Shown: positions 26,921 to 35,540 of the stretch, one piece after another
Layout of the letters: each line of letters opens with the position of its first letter
Numbering within the stretch: position 1 is the first letter of the stretch
Assembly (NCBI GenBank): GCA_963727045.1
Contig: CAVSES010000001.1
Coordinates: 1,674,001-1,738,000, forward strand
Reading direction: 5' to 3'
DNA length: 64,000 bases
Source of the DNA: Bog-1198 sp963727045
GTDB lineage: Bacteria > Pseudomonadota > Gammaproteobacteria > Steroidobacterales > Steroidobacteraceae
Notes under the pieces: generated by a model
Told to the model about the DNA's origin: nothing
Database searches by the model: none
What the model saw: only the letters and a program-made list of their open reading frames with translations
Translations under genes and position numbers: made by a program

Positions 26921-27729
26921 GCGATCACACCCGAGCCGAACAGCCCCAGAGCATAAAGCGGCGCGGCCGCAGTCACGCTGTCGATGCGATCCAGCAGGCC
27001 GCCGTGCCCGGGCAACAATGCGCCGCTGTCCTTGAGCCCCGCGGCACGTTTGAACATGCTCTCCGTGAGATCGCCGATGATGGAGAAGATCCCCACCGCA
27101 CAGCCGAACGCCGTCATGCTCAAGGGCGGCAGGCCAAAATACGCGGCGCCGCAGGCGGCGACGAGCGCCACCATCGCAAGGCCGCCGAGCGCACCCTCCA
27201 GGGTTTTTCCCGGGCTCACGCGAGGCGCCAATTTTCGTCGACCGAACCTTCGTCCTGCGAAATATGCGCCGACGTCGGCCGCGATCGTCATCATGATCAG
27301 CCACAGCACGATCTGCGGACCGCGGGCGAAGCCGGGGGTCGCGATCTCGAGTCTCGCCAAGGCAACGAAGGCCGGCAGCAATACCGGCAATCCGCAGAGG
27401 AGCGCGAGCAGCGGATGAGGCCGGGGCGGGATGAATGACAGCCACAGGAGCGCGACCGCCCACCACGCGCACGCGGCGCCGAGCAGCAGCATGAGATGCG
27501 CCGGCGCCGCGCTCCAATGCCATGCGGCAAACGACGCCAGCGCGAACCCCGCGGCGTAGGCCGCGCGCAGGCCCAGGCCGCGAAGCGCCCCGAAGCCGCT
27601 CCACTCCCACGCGCCGAGGGTGAACACGGCGCCGAACGCCAGCACCGCCCATGTCGGGGAAAGCAGGAACAAGCCGGCCAGCAGGATGACGGCAAGAACC
27701 GCCGCGGTCAGTATTCGCGTCCTAAGCAT
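26917..27729 (-). CDS. cdsA: Phosphatidate cytidylyltransferase
   Basis: Makes CDP-diacylglycerol for phospholipids. 270 residues with about eight hydrophobic segments. The family signature near the C terminus is KDSGALLPGHGGLLDRIDSV, preceded by RVSPGKTLEGALGGL and GDLTESMFKRAAGLKDSG. The uppS gene lies 8 bp upstream and dxr overlaps downstream. Confidence 0.96.
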   Translation of the reverse strand: MLRTRILTAAVLAVILLAGLFLLSPTWAVLAFGAVFTLGAWEWSGFGALRGLGLRAAYAAGFALASFAAWHWSAAPAHLMLLLGAACAWWAVALLWLSFIPPRPHPLLALLCGLPVLLPAFVALARLEIATPGFARGPQIVLWLIMMTIAADVGAYFAGRRFGRRKLAPRVSPGKTLEGALGGLAMVALVAACGAAYFGLPPLSMTAFGCAVGIFSIIGDLTESMFKRAAGLKDSGALLPGHGGLLDRIDSVTAAAPLYALGLFGSGVIA

Positions 27730-27737
27730 CTACCGGC

Positions 27738-28475
27738 TCAAGCATCGGCTTTCGCCGCCAGCTGCCCGGACGTCTTGCCGAAGCGCCGCTCGCGCTGGAG
27801 AAAGAATTCGAACGCCGCGTCGAGATGCGCGGGCGAAAACTCCGGCCACAGCGCGTCGGAGAAATACATTTCGGTGTAGGCAAGATTCCACAACAGGAAA
27901 TTGCTGATCCGCCGTTCTCCTCCCGTGCGGATCAGCAGATCGGGGTCGGGGATGCCGGCCAATGCGAGCCGCGCCGCGACCCGGGCTTCGTCGATGTCGG
28001 ACGCGGACAATGTGCCGGCCGCAACATCCGCGGCGAGCGAGCGGCAGGCCTGGGTGATGTCCCACCGTCCGCCGTAGGCCAGGGCCACGATCAGCCGCAG
28101 TCCGGTATTTCCGGCAGTGAGCGACTCGGCGCCGTGCATCCGCCGTGCGAGTTCCGCCCCCAGCAACGCTCGATCGCCGATGAATCCCAACCGCACCTGA
28201 TTGCGGTGCAGGTCGGCGACTTCGCGCTCGAGCGCGTCGAGAAACAAGTTCATGAGCATGCCGACTTCGTCGGGCGGACGCAGCCAGTTCTCGCTGCTGA
28301 ACGCAAACAGCGTCAGATAACGCACCTTGCGTTTGACGCATTCTTCCACGACCCTGCGCACCACTTTGACGCTGGCGCGATGCCCCGCGGGGCGCGGCAT
28401 GCCGCGCGATCGGGCCCATCGGCCGTTGCCGTCCATGATGATCGCGACATGTTGCGGCGACTCGGCCATCTTCAC
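27738..28475 (-). CDS. uppS: Undecaprenyl diphosphate synthase
   Basis: Cis-prenyltransferase making the C55 carrier for peptidoglycan and O-antigen. 245 residues. HVAIIMDGNGRWARSRGMPR has the catalytic Asp, with GHRASVKVVRRVVEECV, TLFAFSSENWLRPPDEVGML, DLLIRTGGERRISNFLLWN and the downstream Tyr/Glu block LAYTEMYFSDALWPEFS. The start is GTG at 28475, overlapping the frr stop as GTGA. Confidence 0.97.
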   Translation of the reverse strand: MKMAESPQHVAIIMDGNGRWARSRGMPRPAGHRASVKVVRRVVEECVKRKVRYLTLFAFSSENWLRPPDEVGMLMNLFLDALEREVADLHRNQVRLGFIGDRALLGAELARRMHGAESLTAGNTGLRLIVALAYGGRWDITQACRSLAADVAAGTLSASDIDEARVAARLALAGIPDPDLLIRTGGERRISNFLLWNLAYTEMYFSDALWPEFSPAHLDAAFEFFLQRERRFGKTSGQLAAKADA

Positions 28476-29029
28476 ACCTGCATCAGCTCCTTTTCCTTCT
28501 CGGCCATGGCATGGTCGATATCCGCGACGTGCTTGTCAGTGAGCTTCTGAACGTCGTCCTGAGCGCGCCGGTCATCGTCCTGGGCGATCAGTTTTTCCTT
28601 CAGCATCTCCTTCAACTCGTTCATGACTTCGCGGCGTACGCCGCGCACGGCAACGCGGGCGTTCTCAGCCTCGGATTTCACCACCTTGATGATGTCCCGG
28701 CGGCGCTCCTCGGTGAGCGCAGGCATGTTGATGCGGATGAGCTGGCCGGCGGTATTGGGGGTCAATCCGAGGTCGGATTTGTAGATCGCCTTTTCGATCA
28801 CCGGCACCATGGCCTTCTCCCACGGGCTTACCGTCAGCGTTCGCGCATCCTCGGTCGCGATGTTGGCCACCTGGTTCAACGGCATCTCCGAACCGTAGTA
28901 GTCGACCTTGATGTGTTCGATCAGGCTGGTGTGCGCACGGCCGGTGCGCAGCTTCTTCAGTTGATCCTTGAACGCGGACACGCACTTCTGCATGCGTTGC
29001 GCGGCGTCTTTCTTCAAATCCTCGAGCAT
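28472..29029 (-). CDS. frr: Ribosome recycling factor
   Basis: Splits post-termination ribosomes with EF-G. 185 residues. RTGRAHTSLIEHIKVDYYGS, PLNQVANIATEDARTLTVSP, IYKSDLGLTPNTAGQLIRIN, MPALTEERRRDIIKVVKSEA and AENARVAVRGVRREVMNELK cover the whole family length. An 18-bp gap separates it from pyrH. Confidence 0.97.
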   Translation of the reverse strand: MLEDLKKDAAQRMQKCVSAFKDQLKKLRTGRAHTSLIEHIKVDYYGSEMPLNQVANIATEDARTLTVSPWEKAMVPVIEKAIYKSDLGLTPNTAGQLIRINMPALTEERRRDIIKVVKSEAENARVAVRGVRREVMNELKEMLKEKLIAQDDDRRAQDDVQKLTDKHVADIDHAMAEKEKELMQV

Positions 29030-29047
29030 GGAATCCCCCTTGAGGCC

Positions 29048-29776
29048 TTAACTTGTTACGACGGTGCCGACGTCCTCGCCCCGGACAATTCGCATCAGGT
29101 CGCCGGCGTTGAAGAGGTTGAACACCTGCAGCGGCAGATTGTTCTCGCGGCACATGACGATGGCGGTCGCGTCCATCACATTGAGGCGATCGTTCAAAAC
29201 CTGGTCGAAGGTGAGGCGCGCATAGCGCTTGGCGTCCGGATTCTTGACTGGATCGGAGTCGTAGATGCCGTTGACCTTGGTCGCCTTCAGCAAAATCTCG
29301 GCATTGATCTCGATGGCGCGCAGACTCGCCGCCGTATCGGTCGTGAAGAACGGATTGCCGGTGCCGGCGCCGAAAATCACGACCCGTCCCTTCTCCAGGT
29401 GGCGTACGGCCCGCCGTCGGATGTAGTCCTCGCAGACCTCGTTGATGCGCAGGGCCGACATGACCCGCGCATAGGTGCCGAGACTCTCGAGAGCGTCCTG
29501 CAGGGCGAGCGCATTGATGACCGTCGCGAGCATGCCCATGTGGTCGGCGGTGACCCTGTCCATTCCCGCGCGGGCGAGGCCCGCACCGCGGAATATATTG
29601 CCGCCCCCCAAAACGACGGCGACCTGGACCCCCATTTGGGTGAGGTCGCGGATTTCGCCGGCGATGCGCTTGAGCATGACCGGATCGATGCCGTAGTCCT
29701 CTGCGCCGAGCAGCGCCTCGCCCGACAATTTGACCAAGATTCTGCGATAGCGTGCGGTGGCGTTTGTATTGGTCAT
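29048..29776 (-). CDS. pyrH: Uridylate kinase
   Basis: UMP kinase feeding pyrG with UDP and UTP. 242 residues. RILVKLSGEALLGAEDYGID, VVLGGGNIFRGAGLARAGMD, ADHMGMLATVINALALQDAL, GNPFFTTDTAASLRAIEINA and KATKVNGIYDSDP are conserved. A terminator for tsf lies only 22 bp upstream of the start, so pyrH either depends on read-through or has a promoter overlapping that terminator. Confidence 0.97.
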   Translation of the reverse strand: MTNTNATARYRRILVKLSGEALLGAEDYGIDPVMLKRIAGEIRDLTQMGVQVAVVLGGGNIFRGAGLARAGMDRVTADHMGMLATVINALALQDALESLGTYARVMSALRINEVCEDYIRRRAVRHLEKGRVVIFGAGTGNPFFTTDTAASLRAIEINAEILLKATKVNGIYDSDPVKNPDAKRYARLTFDQVLNDRLNVMDATAIVMCRENNLPLQVFNLFNAGDLMRIVRGEDVGTVVTS

Positions 29777-29797
29777 GATCTCGTATCCGTACCCTAC

Positions 29798-29825
29798 TAT
29801 AAAAGACCCCGCAGGCGCGGGGTCT
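29798..29825 (-). terminator. Rho-independent terminator after tsf
   Basis: A perfect 9-bp stem (AGACCCCGC at 29804-29812 with GCGGGGTCT at 29817-29825) and a 4-base loop are followed on the minus strand by TTTTATAG. It sits 21 bp past the tsf stop and 22 bp before pyrH. A TATAGT hexamer inside the T-tract could double as a -10 for pyrH, but no -35 is convincing. Confidence 0.85.
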
Positions 29826-29845
29826 ATGAGTGCATAGCGCGAGAC

Positions 29846-30763
29846 CTAACGCCTGGGACCGTCGTCGCTTAACGCGGGCGTGGCTTTGCCCTTCTCCTGC
29901 GCCTTCACCTGAGCCATCACCTCGCCGACGAAATCGTCGTGCTTCTTTTCGATGCCCGCGCCGACTTCGTACCGCACGAATTGCACCACCGAGGCACCGG
30001 CCTTCTTGAGGAGCTTCTCGACCGTGGTATCAGGATCCTTCACGAACGGCTGGCCCACCAAGGTGATTTCCGCCAGATATTTGCGCAGGCGGCCCTCGAC
30101 CATCTTCGCGATGATTTCCGGCGGTTTCTTTTCGCCCTTGGTCTGCTCCGTCAGAATTTCCCGTTCCTTCTCGAGTACTGCAGCCGGCACGGCGTTCGAA
30201 TCGACATACGCCGGGTTCGCGGCCGCAACGTGCATCGCCAAATCCTTCGCCAGAGTCTCATCGCCGCCCTTCAGCGCAACCAGGCTGCCGATGCGGCCGC
30301 CGTGAATATAAGTGCCGAGGGCCCCCGGCGCGCTCACGCGTACGAACCGCCTCACCGAGATGTTCTCGCCGATCTTCGCGATCAACGCGCGGCGCTGATC
30401 GTCGAGCGTCGCGGCGCCGTGCCCCTGGGCGAGCAGCGCGCCCAGATCGGCCGGGGACTTCTCGAGCGCCGCCCGCGCGACGTCGCGCGCAAACGCGAGG
30501 AACTCATCGCTGCGCGCCACGAAATCGGTTTCACAGTTGACCTCGACGAGCACGGCGCTGTTGCCGGCCCTTTCCACGGCCACCGTGCCCTCGGCGGCGA
30601 CGCGGGCCGCCTTCTTGTCGGCCTTGGCGAGGCCCGACTTCCTCATCAGCTCCGCAGCGGCATCCAGGTCGCCCTTCGTCTCCACGAGCGCCTTCTTGCA
30701 CTCCATCATTCCCGCTCCGGTTCGTTCGCGGAGCTGCTTTACTGTATCTGCGGTGATATTCAT
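29846..30763 (-). CDS. tsf: Elongation factor Ts
   Basis: Nucleotide exchange factor for EF-Tu. 305 residues from the ATG at 30763. VKQLRERTGAGMMECKKALV, NSAVLVEVNCETDFVARSDE (the TDFV EF-Tu contact), VAAANPAYVDSNAVPAAVLE and LVGQPFVKDPDTTVEKLLKK match the family. The frame is open to 30850 but ATG 30763 is the conserved start. The C-terminal end is slightly extended (residues after AQEKGKATPAL). Confidence 0.97.
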   Translation of the reverse strand: MNITADTVKQLRERTGAGMMECKKALVETKGDLDAAAELMRKSGLAKADKKAARVAAEGTVAVERAGNSAVLVEVNCETDFVARSDEFLAFARDVARAALEKSPADLGALLAQGHGAATLDDQRRALIAKIGENISVRRFVRVSAPGALGTYIHGGRIGSLVALKGGDETLAKDLAMHVAAANPAYVDSNAVPAAVLEKEREILTEQTKGEKKPPEIIAKMVEGRLRKYLAEITLVGQPFVKDPDTTVEKLLKKAGASVVQFVRYEVGAGIEKKHDDFVGEVMAQVKAQEKGKATPALSDDGPRR

Positions 30764-30817
30764 GGTGTTAAGAACGGCCGCGCGCGGCAGTTTCCTCAAA
30801 AATTGACCAGTAACGAC

Positions 30818-30844
30818 GGGCCGGCGGTCGGATCCCGCCGGCCC
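30818..30844 (-). other. Perfect hairpin between rpsB and tsf
   Basis: GGGCCGGCGG and CCGCCGGCCC form a 10-bp stem with a 7-base loop in the 98-bp rpsB-tsf spacer. No T-tract follows on the minus strand. It may tune the S2:EF-Ts ratio by pausing, partial termination or mRNA processing, since full termination here would silence tsf unless it has its own promoter. Confidence 0.6.
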
Positions 30845-30861
30845 ACTCAAAGGTGCCGGCG

Positions 30862-31845
30862 CTACGCGCCACGCCTCGGCGCACTGCGGCCGACGGGCCG
30901 GCGCCGCGGCGCGCTGGCCGGACGCGTTTCGGCCGGCGGCGTATCCGCGGCATCGACGTCGTCGACCTCGACTTCGTCGAGCGAGGCGGCCACGGCGGCC
31001 ACGCTCGGCACCACGGTCACGGGGACCTTGCGGCGCGGCGGCGGCTTCTTGTGCCCGCCGCGCGCGGGCGGACCGGCACGGCGGCCGGCGGCGGCACGCT
31101 TCTTCGGATTGCCTTCCTCGTCGAGTTCCACGAATTCATCTTCGCCCACCGGAACCTCGGGCAGGGAGGCCTTGCCCTCCAGCACCGAATCGGCCACGCC
31201 GCCCGCGTACAACAGGATCGCGCGCATGGCGTCGTCGTTGCCGGGAATCACGTAGTCGATGCCGTCGGGCGAACAGTTCGTGTCCACCACCGCGACCACC
31301 GGAATGCCGAGCTTGCGCGCCTCATGGATCGCGATCTGTTCGTGACCGACGTCGATCACGAACAGCGCATCGGGGAGCGCCGTCATGTCCCGAATGCCGC
31401 CCAAGCTGCGCAGCAGCTTGTCCATTTCACGGCGCAGCATCTGTGCTTCCTTCTTGCCGCGCCGGTCCAGGGCGCCGGTCTGCGCCATGTCGTCCAACTC
31501 GTTGAGCCGCTTGATGGACTGGCGAATGGTCTTGAAATTGGTCAGCATGCCGCCCAACCACCGCTGGTTGACGTAAGGCATACTGCAGCGCGTGGCTTCC
31601 TTCTGGACGGCGTCGCGAGCCGACCGTTTGGTGCCGACGAACAGCACCTTGCCGCCCTCCGCCGCCACGCCCTTGATGAACGCCGCAGCCTGCGCATACA
31701 GGGGCTGCGTCTTTTCAAGATTGATGATGTGGATCTTGTTACGTTCGCCGAAGATGAACGGAGCCATCTTGGGGTTCCAGAAGCGGGTTTGGTGCCCAAA
31801 ATGGACGCCCGCTTCCAGCATCTGTCGCATTGACACGCTGGTCAT
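30862..31845 (-). CDS. rpsB: 30S ribosomal protein S2 with long C-terminal extension
   Basis: 327 residues from the ATG at 31845; usual S2 is about 235-250. The conserved part is complete (MRQMLEAGVHFGHQTRFWNP, NKIHIINLEKTQPLYAQAA, VNQRWLGGMLTNFKTIRQSI, PVVAVVDTNCSPDGIDYVIP). From about residue 235 the chain becomes low-complexity: a basic Lys/Arg/Pro/Gly stretch (NPKKRAAAGRRAGPPARGGH), then an acidic stretch (SLDEVEVDDVDAADTPPAE), then a basic end (APRRRPVGRSAPRRGA). It keeps one open frame, so it does not look like a frameshift artefact. The frame is open past 31845, but that part is antisense to map. Confidence 0.95.
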   Translation of the reverse strand: MTSVSMRQMLEAGVHFGHQTRFWNPKMAPFIFGERNKIHIINLEKTQPLYAQAAAFIKGVAAEGGKVLFVGTKRSARDAVQKEATRCSMPYVNQRWLGGMLTNFKTIRQSIKRLNELDDMAQTGALDRRGKKEAQMLRREMDKLLRSLGGIRDMTALPDALFVIDVGHEQIAIHEARKLGIPVVAVVDTNCSPDGIDYVIPGNDDAMRAILLYAGGVADSVLEGKASLPEVPVGEDEFVELDEEGNPKKRAAAGRRAGPPARGGHKKPPPRRKVPVTVVPSVAAVAASLDEVEVDDVDAADTPPAETRPASAPRRRPVGRSAPRRGA

Positions 31846-31998
31846 AAAACACTCCTGACGGGTTGAGCCTCCGCGTATCCCAAGCGGCAACCCGGTGAAG
31901 CCTTGAAATCGATGCCAACGGCCTTCAATTCCCACTTCCCGCCGGGCACCCGGCCGATTGTGACGACACGCGTGCGGGGTTGTTAAAAATAGCCGCGC

Positions 31999-32027
31999 TT
32001 TATACCATGAACATCTGTTAGAAACAA
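31999..32027 (-). promoter_or_regulatory. Sigma70-type promoter for rpsB
   Basis: On the minus strand TTGTTT (32022-32027) and TATAAA (31999-32004) are separated by exactly 17 bp. The expected start of transcription lies near 31991, leaving a leader of about 145 nt before rpsB at 31845. Long structured rpsB leaders that bind S2 are known in gammaproteobacteria, so the leader may carry autoregulation. Confidence 0.7.
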
Positions 32028-32040
32028 AGCCTGCCCTCCT

Positions 32041-32829
32041 ATGAACGTGACCATCAAAACACCCGATGAGCAGGACAAAATGCGCGCCGCCGGCCGGCTG
32101 GCCGCGAGCGTACTGGACATGATCGAACCCTTCGTCCAGCCCGGGACGACCACCGAGGAGTTGGACAAGCGCTGCCATGATTTCATCGTGGATGAGCTCA
32201 AGTCGATCCCCGCCAACCTCAATTACCGCGGCTTTCCCAAGACCATCTGCACGTCGGTCAACCATGTGGTTTGCCATGGAATTCCGGGCGACAAGCGCCT
32301 GAAGAGCGGCGATATCATCAATATCGACGTCACCGTGATCCGCGACGGATTCCATGGAGACACCAGCCGCATGTACCTGGTCGGCAATACCCCGGTGCTT
32401 GCCCGCCGACTCACCGCGGCATGCCACGAGGCCATGTGGCGCGGTATTCGCGTGGTCAAGCCGGGGGCCCGCCTGGGCGACATAGGCCATGCCATTCAAA
32501 GTTTCGCCGAGAGCAATAGCTTCTCGGTGGTGCGCGAATACTGCGGACATGGCATCGGCCGCATCTATCACGAGGATCCCCAGGTGTTGCACTACGGCAA
32601 GCCCGGAACAGGCCTCGAACTGACGGCGGGAATGACCTTCACCATCGAGCCCATGATCAATGCCGGCCGCCGGGACGTGCGCCTCCTGCCGGACGGCTGG
32701 ACCGTGGTCACCAAGGATCAGTCGCTGTCGGCGCAGTGGGAACACACGATTCTGGTCACGGAGGCAGGTTTCGAGGTGCTCACCATGGGTGCGAGCGTCG
32801 GCCTGCCCGCCGCCGCGGCGGCCTCTTGA
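32041..32829 (+). CDS. map: Type I methionine aminopeptidase
   Basis: Removes the initiator Met from nascent proteins; 262 residues. The metal ligands of the pita-bread fold are visible in INIDVTVIRDGFHGDTSRMY (Asp, Asp), GHGIGRIYHEDPQVLHY (His), MTFTIEPMINAG (Glu) and WEHTILVTE (Glu). Map is divergent from rpsB, the usual gammaproteobacterial arrangement. The ATG at 32041 is preceded by a pyrimidine-rich stretch (CTGCCCTCCT) with no Shine-Dalgarno-like sequence, so translation may be leader-poor or inefficient. The stop overlaps the TTG start of glnD. Confidence 0.97.
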   Translation: MNVTIKTPDEQDKMRAAGRLAASVLDMIEPFVQPGTTTEELDKRCHDFIVDELKSIPANLNYRGFPKTICTSVNHVVCHGIPGDKRLKSGDIINIDVTVIRDGFHGDTSRMYLVGNTPVLARRLTAACHEAMWRGIRVVKPGARLGDIGHAIQSFAESNSFSVVREYCGHGIGRIYHEDPQVLHYGKPGTGLELTAGMTFTIEPMINAGRRDVRLLPDGWTVVTKDQSLSAQWEHTILVTEAGFEVLTMGASVGLPAAAAAS

Positions 32830-35501
32830 GCGCCCACGGGAGATTCCTCGATCCACCCGCCGACTGGCCCTATTTGACGGCTGCCCCGAAGGCGCTCCAG
32901 GACGGTCAGTTCTCCCCCGTCGTTTTCCGTCAGGTGCTGGACCGCGGCACGGAGCTGCTGCAGGAGCGCTTTGCAGCCGACGAAGCGGTCGAGGACCTGG
33001 TGCGGGATCGCGCGCGATTGGTCGACATCACCCTGCGCGCCGCCTGGGTGCGCCACGTCGGCAAGTTTGCCGAGGATCTGGCCTTGGTGGCGGTCGGCGG
33101 GTATGGCAGGGGCGAACTGCACCCAAGTTCGGACATCGACGTCATGGTGCTGCTGCCGAAGAGCGACTCCGCCGACTGGCAGCCGGACATCGAAAAATTT
33201 CTGACCTTTCTCTGGGACATTGGTCTCGAGGTCGGCCACAGCGTCCGCTCCATCGACGACTGCCAGCGCGAGAGTCTCGCCGACATCAGCGTGGCGACCA
33301 CCCTGTTCGAGGCGCGGCTGCTGGCGGGTCCGGAGTCGCTGTTCGCAGGGATGCGCCGGGCGCTGGCACCCGACCGCCTGTGGTCCTCGCAGGATTTTTT
33401 CGCGGCCAAGGTCCGCGAACAGACCGAGCGGCACCACCGCTACTTCGACACCGCGTACAACCTCGAGCCGAACGTCAAGTCGAGCCCCGGGGGGCTGCGC
33501 GACATTCAGACCATCGGCTGGGTGGCGAAGCGCCACTTCGGAACCGACACGCTCGATGAACTGGTGGCGCACGGCTTTCTCACGCGCGAGGAGCTGCGCA
33601 AACTGCAGGCGGGCCAGTCGTTTCTCTGGAAGGTGCGCTTCGGGCTGCACGTGCTGACGGGCCGGCGCGAAGACCGACTGTTGTTCGACTATCAGATCAA
33701 GCTCGCGAAGATGTTCGGCTACGAGGACGCGAGCTTCACGCTCGCCGTCGAACAGCTCATGCAGAAATACTACCGCACCGTCATGGACGTCAGCCTGCTG
33801 AACGAAATGCTGCTGCAGCTCTTTCGCGAGGCAATCCTGACGCAGAGCGGGCCGACCATACCGATCAACGCGCGCTTCCAGATCTGCAACGACTACCTGG
33901 AAGTGACGCACCCGGAGGTCTTCTCCCGCTACCCTTCGGCGCTGCTCGAGCTGTTCGTGCTCCTGCAGCAGCATCCCGAGCTTCGCGGTGTGCGCGCCGA
34001 GACCATCCGTTTGATCGGTACGCACGTCGGGCTCATCGACGAGGAGTTCCGGCAGAATCCGCGTCATCACCGCCTGTTCATGGAGATTCTGTGCGCGCCC
34101 GTCGGCGTCACCCACGAGCTGCGCCGCATGAATCTCTACGGCGTGCTCGGCCGCTATATTCCTTCTTTCGGGCGCGTCGTCGGGCGCATGCAGTACGATC
34201 TGTTCCACGCATACACGGTGGACGCGCACACCCTGTTCGTCGTCAGCAATCTGCGGCGGCTCGCGATGCCGAAATTCAACGATGAATTTCCCGCGCTCTC
34301 CCAGATCATGCAGTCGCTGCCGCGGCAGGAAATCGCGTATCTCGCGGCATTGTTCCACGACATCGCGAAGGGCCGCGGAGGCGATCATTCCGAATTGGGG
34401 GCGGTCGATGCGGAGGCGTTTTGCCTCGAACAGGGGCTCGGCCGCTACGAGGCGCGCCTGGTCGCGTGGCTGGTCAGAAACCATCTGATCCTGTCCATCA
34501 CCGCGCAGAAAAAGGACATCAGCGATCCGGACATCATCCATGGGTTTGCGCGGCGCGTGGGAGATCAGGCGCATCTGGACTACCTCTATGTGCTCACCGT
34601 CGCGGACGTGCGCGGCACCAACCCGAAGCTGTGGAACGCCTGGAAGGCGCGGCTGTTCGAGGAGTTCTACGAGCGCACCAAGCGCGCCCTGCGCCGCGGG
34701 CTCGAGACCCCGGTCGATCAGGACGAATTGATTCGCGAGACGCAGGAGCAGGCCCGGGCGAAGATGCCCGGCATTGCGCCCGAGGAGATATCCCGGGTCT
34801 GGGCTCAGTGGACCGAGGCGTACTTCCTGCGCTACACGCCGGAGGAGATCGCCTGGCAGACCTCCCTGCTCGCAGACCGGCATGCGCACGACGACACGCC
34901 GCTGGTCGCGATCCGGCAGCTTGCGGAGCGCGGCGGAACGGCCGTGCTCACCTACGCACCCCGGCGCCTGCGAAGCTTCGCGAGAACCACCGCGGTGCTC
35001 GACCAGATGGGGCTGAACGTGGTGGACGCCCGGTTGATCACGAGCGCCAACGGATTCAGCCTGGAGACCTACGTCGTGCTCGAGGACAACGGCACGGTGA
35101 TTGCCGACGCCTCGCGCATTCGCGAGATCGAGCAGGGGCTGTGGCGCAACCTGCAGCAGCCGGAGGATGCTCCCGCCACCGTGACGCGCAGGGCGCCGCG
35201 CCAGGTGCGCATGTTCTCGACCCCGACGCAGGTGAATTTCAGCGTCGACAGCCGCAATGGACGCACGATTCTCGAGCTCATCGCGGCGGATCGCCCTGGA
35301 TTGCTCTCCGAGGTCGGCAAGGTATTCCGCACCGAACGCGTGGCGATCATCGGCGCCAAGATCATGACGGTCGGCGAACGCGCGGAAGACGTCTTCTACA
35401 TCACCGATGCGGAAGGCCGGCTTCTGCAGGAAGACGCCTGCCGGCGCGTGCAGGATTCGCTGGTTCGCGCGCTGGACCGCCGCGACGCCGGACGGGCCTG
35501 A
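32826..35501 (+). CDS. glnD: Bifunctional uridylyltransferase/uridylyl-removing enzyme GlnD
   Basis: The glutamine sensor that uridylylates and deuridylylates PII. 891 residues from a TTG at 32826, overlapping the map stop as TTGA; E. coli GlnD has 890. The nucleotidyltransferase motif is VAVGGYGRGELHPSSDIDVM. The HD-domain metal site is LFHDIAKGRGGDHSELGAVD. Two C-terminal ACT domains begin about VLTYAPRRLRSFARTTAVLD-type sequence and TILELIAADRPGLLSEVGKV. The long frame extends to 32736, but that part overlaps map coding, so TTG is chosen. Confidence 0.96.
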   Translation: MSAHGRFLDPPADWPYLTAAPKALQDGQFSPVVFRQVLDRGTELLQERFAADEAVEDLVRDRARLVDITLRAAWVRHVGKFAEDLALVAVGGYGRGELHPSSDIDVMVLLPKSDSADWQPDIEKFLTFLWDIGLEVGHSVRSIDDCQRESLADISVATTLFEARLLAGPESLFAGMRRALAPDRLWSSQDFFAAKVREQTERHHRYFDTAYNLEPNVKSSPGGLRDIQTIGWVAKRHFGTDTLDELVAHGFLTREELRKLQAGQSFLWKVRFGLHVLTGRREDRLLFDYQIKLAKMFGYEDASFTLAVEQLMQKYYRTVMDVSLLNEMLLQLFREAILTQSGPTIPINARFQICNDYLEVTHPEVFSRYPSALLELFVLLQQHPELRGVRAETIRLIGTHVGLIDEEFRQNPRHHRLFMEILCAPVGVTHELRRMNLYGVLGRYIPSFGRVVGRMQYDLFHAYTVDAHTLFVVSNLRRLAMPKFNDEFPALSQIMQSLPRQEIAYLAALFHDIAKGRGGDHSELGAVDAEAFCLEQGLGRYEARLVAWLVRNHLILSITAQKKDISDPDIIHGFARRVGDQAHLDYLYVLTVADVRGTNPKLWNAWKARLFEEFYERTKRALRRGLETPVDQDELIRETQEQARAKMPGIAPEEISRVWAQWTEAYFLRYTPEEIAWQTSLLADRHAHDDTPLVAIRQLAERGGTAVLTYAPRRLRSFARTTAVLDQMGLNVVDARLITSANGFSLETYVVLEDNGTVIADASRIREIEQGLWRNLQQPEDAPATVTRRAPRQVRMFSTPTQVNFSVDSRNGRTILELIAADRPGLLSEVGKVFRTERVAIIGAKIMTVGERAEDVFYITDAEGRLLQEDACRRVQDSLVRALDRRDAGRA

Positions 35502-35540
35502 CCCACGGGCTCATCGCTTCGCCAAACACTTGGGAACATC

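Noticed and set aside
31846..32856. Upstream extension of the rpsB frame through the map region
   Set aside because: The extra 330 residues are antisense to map and cross the rpsB promoter; S2 starts at 31845.
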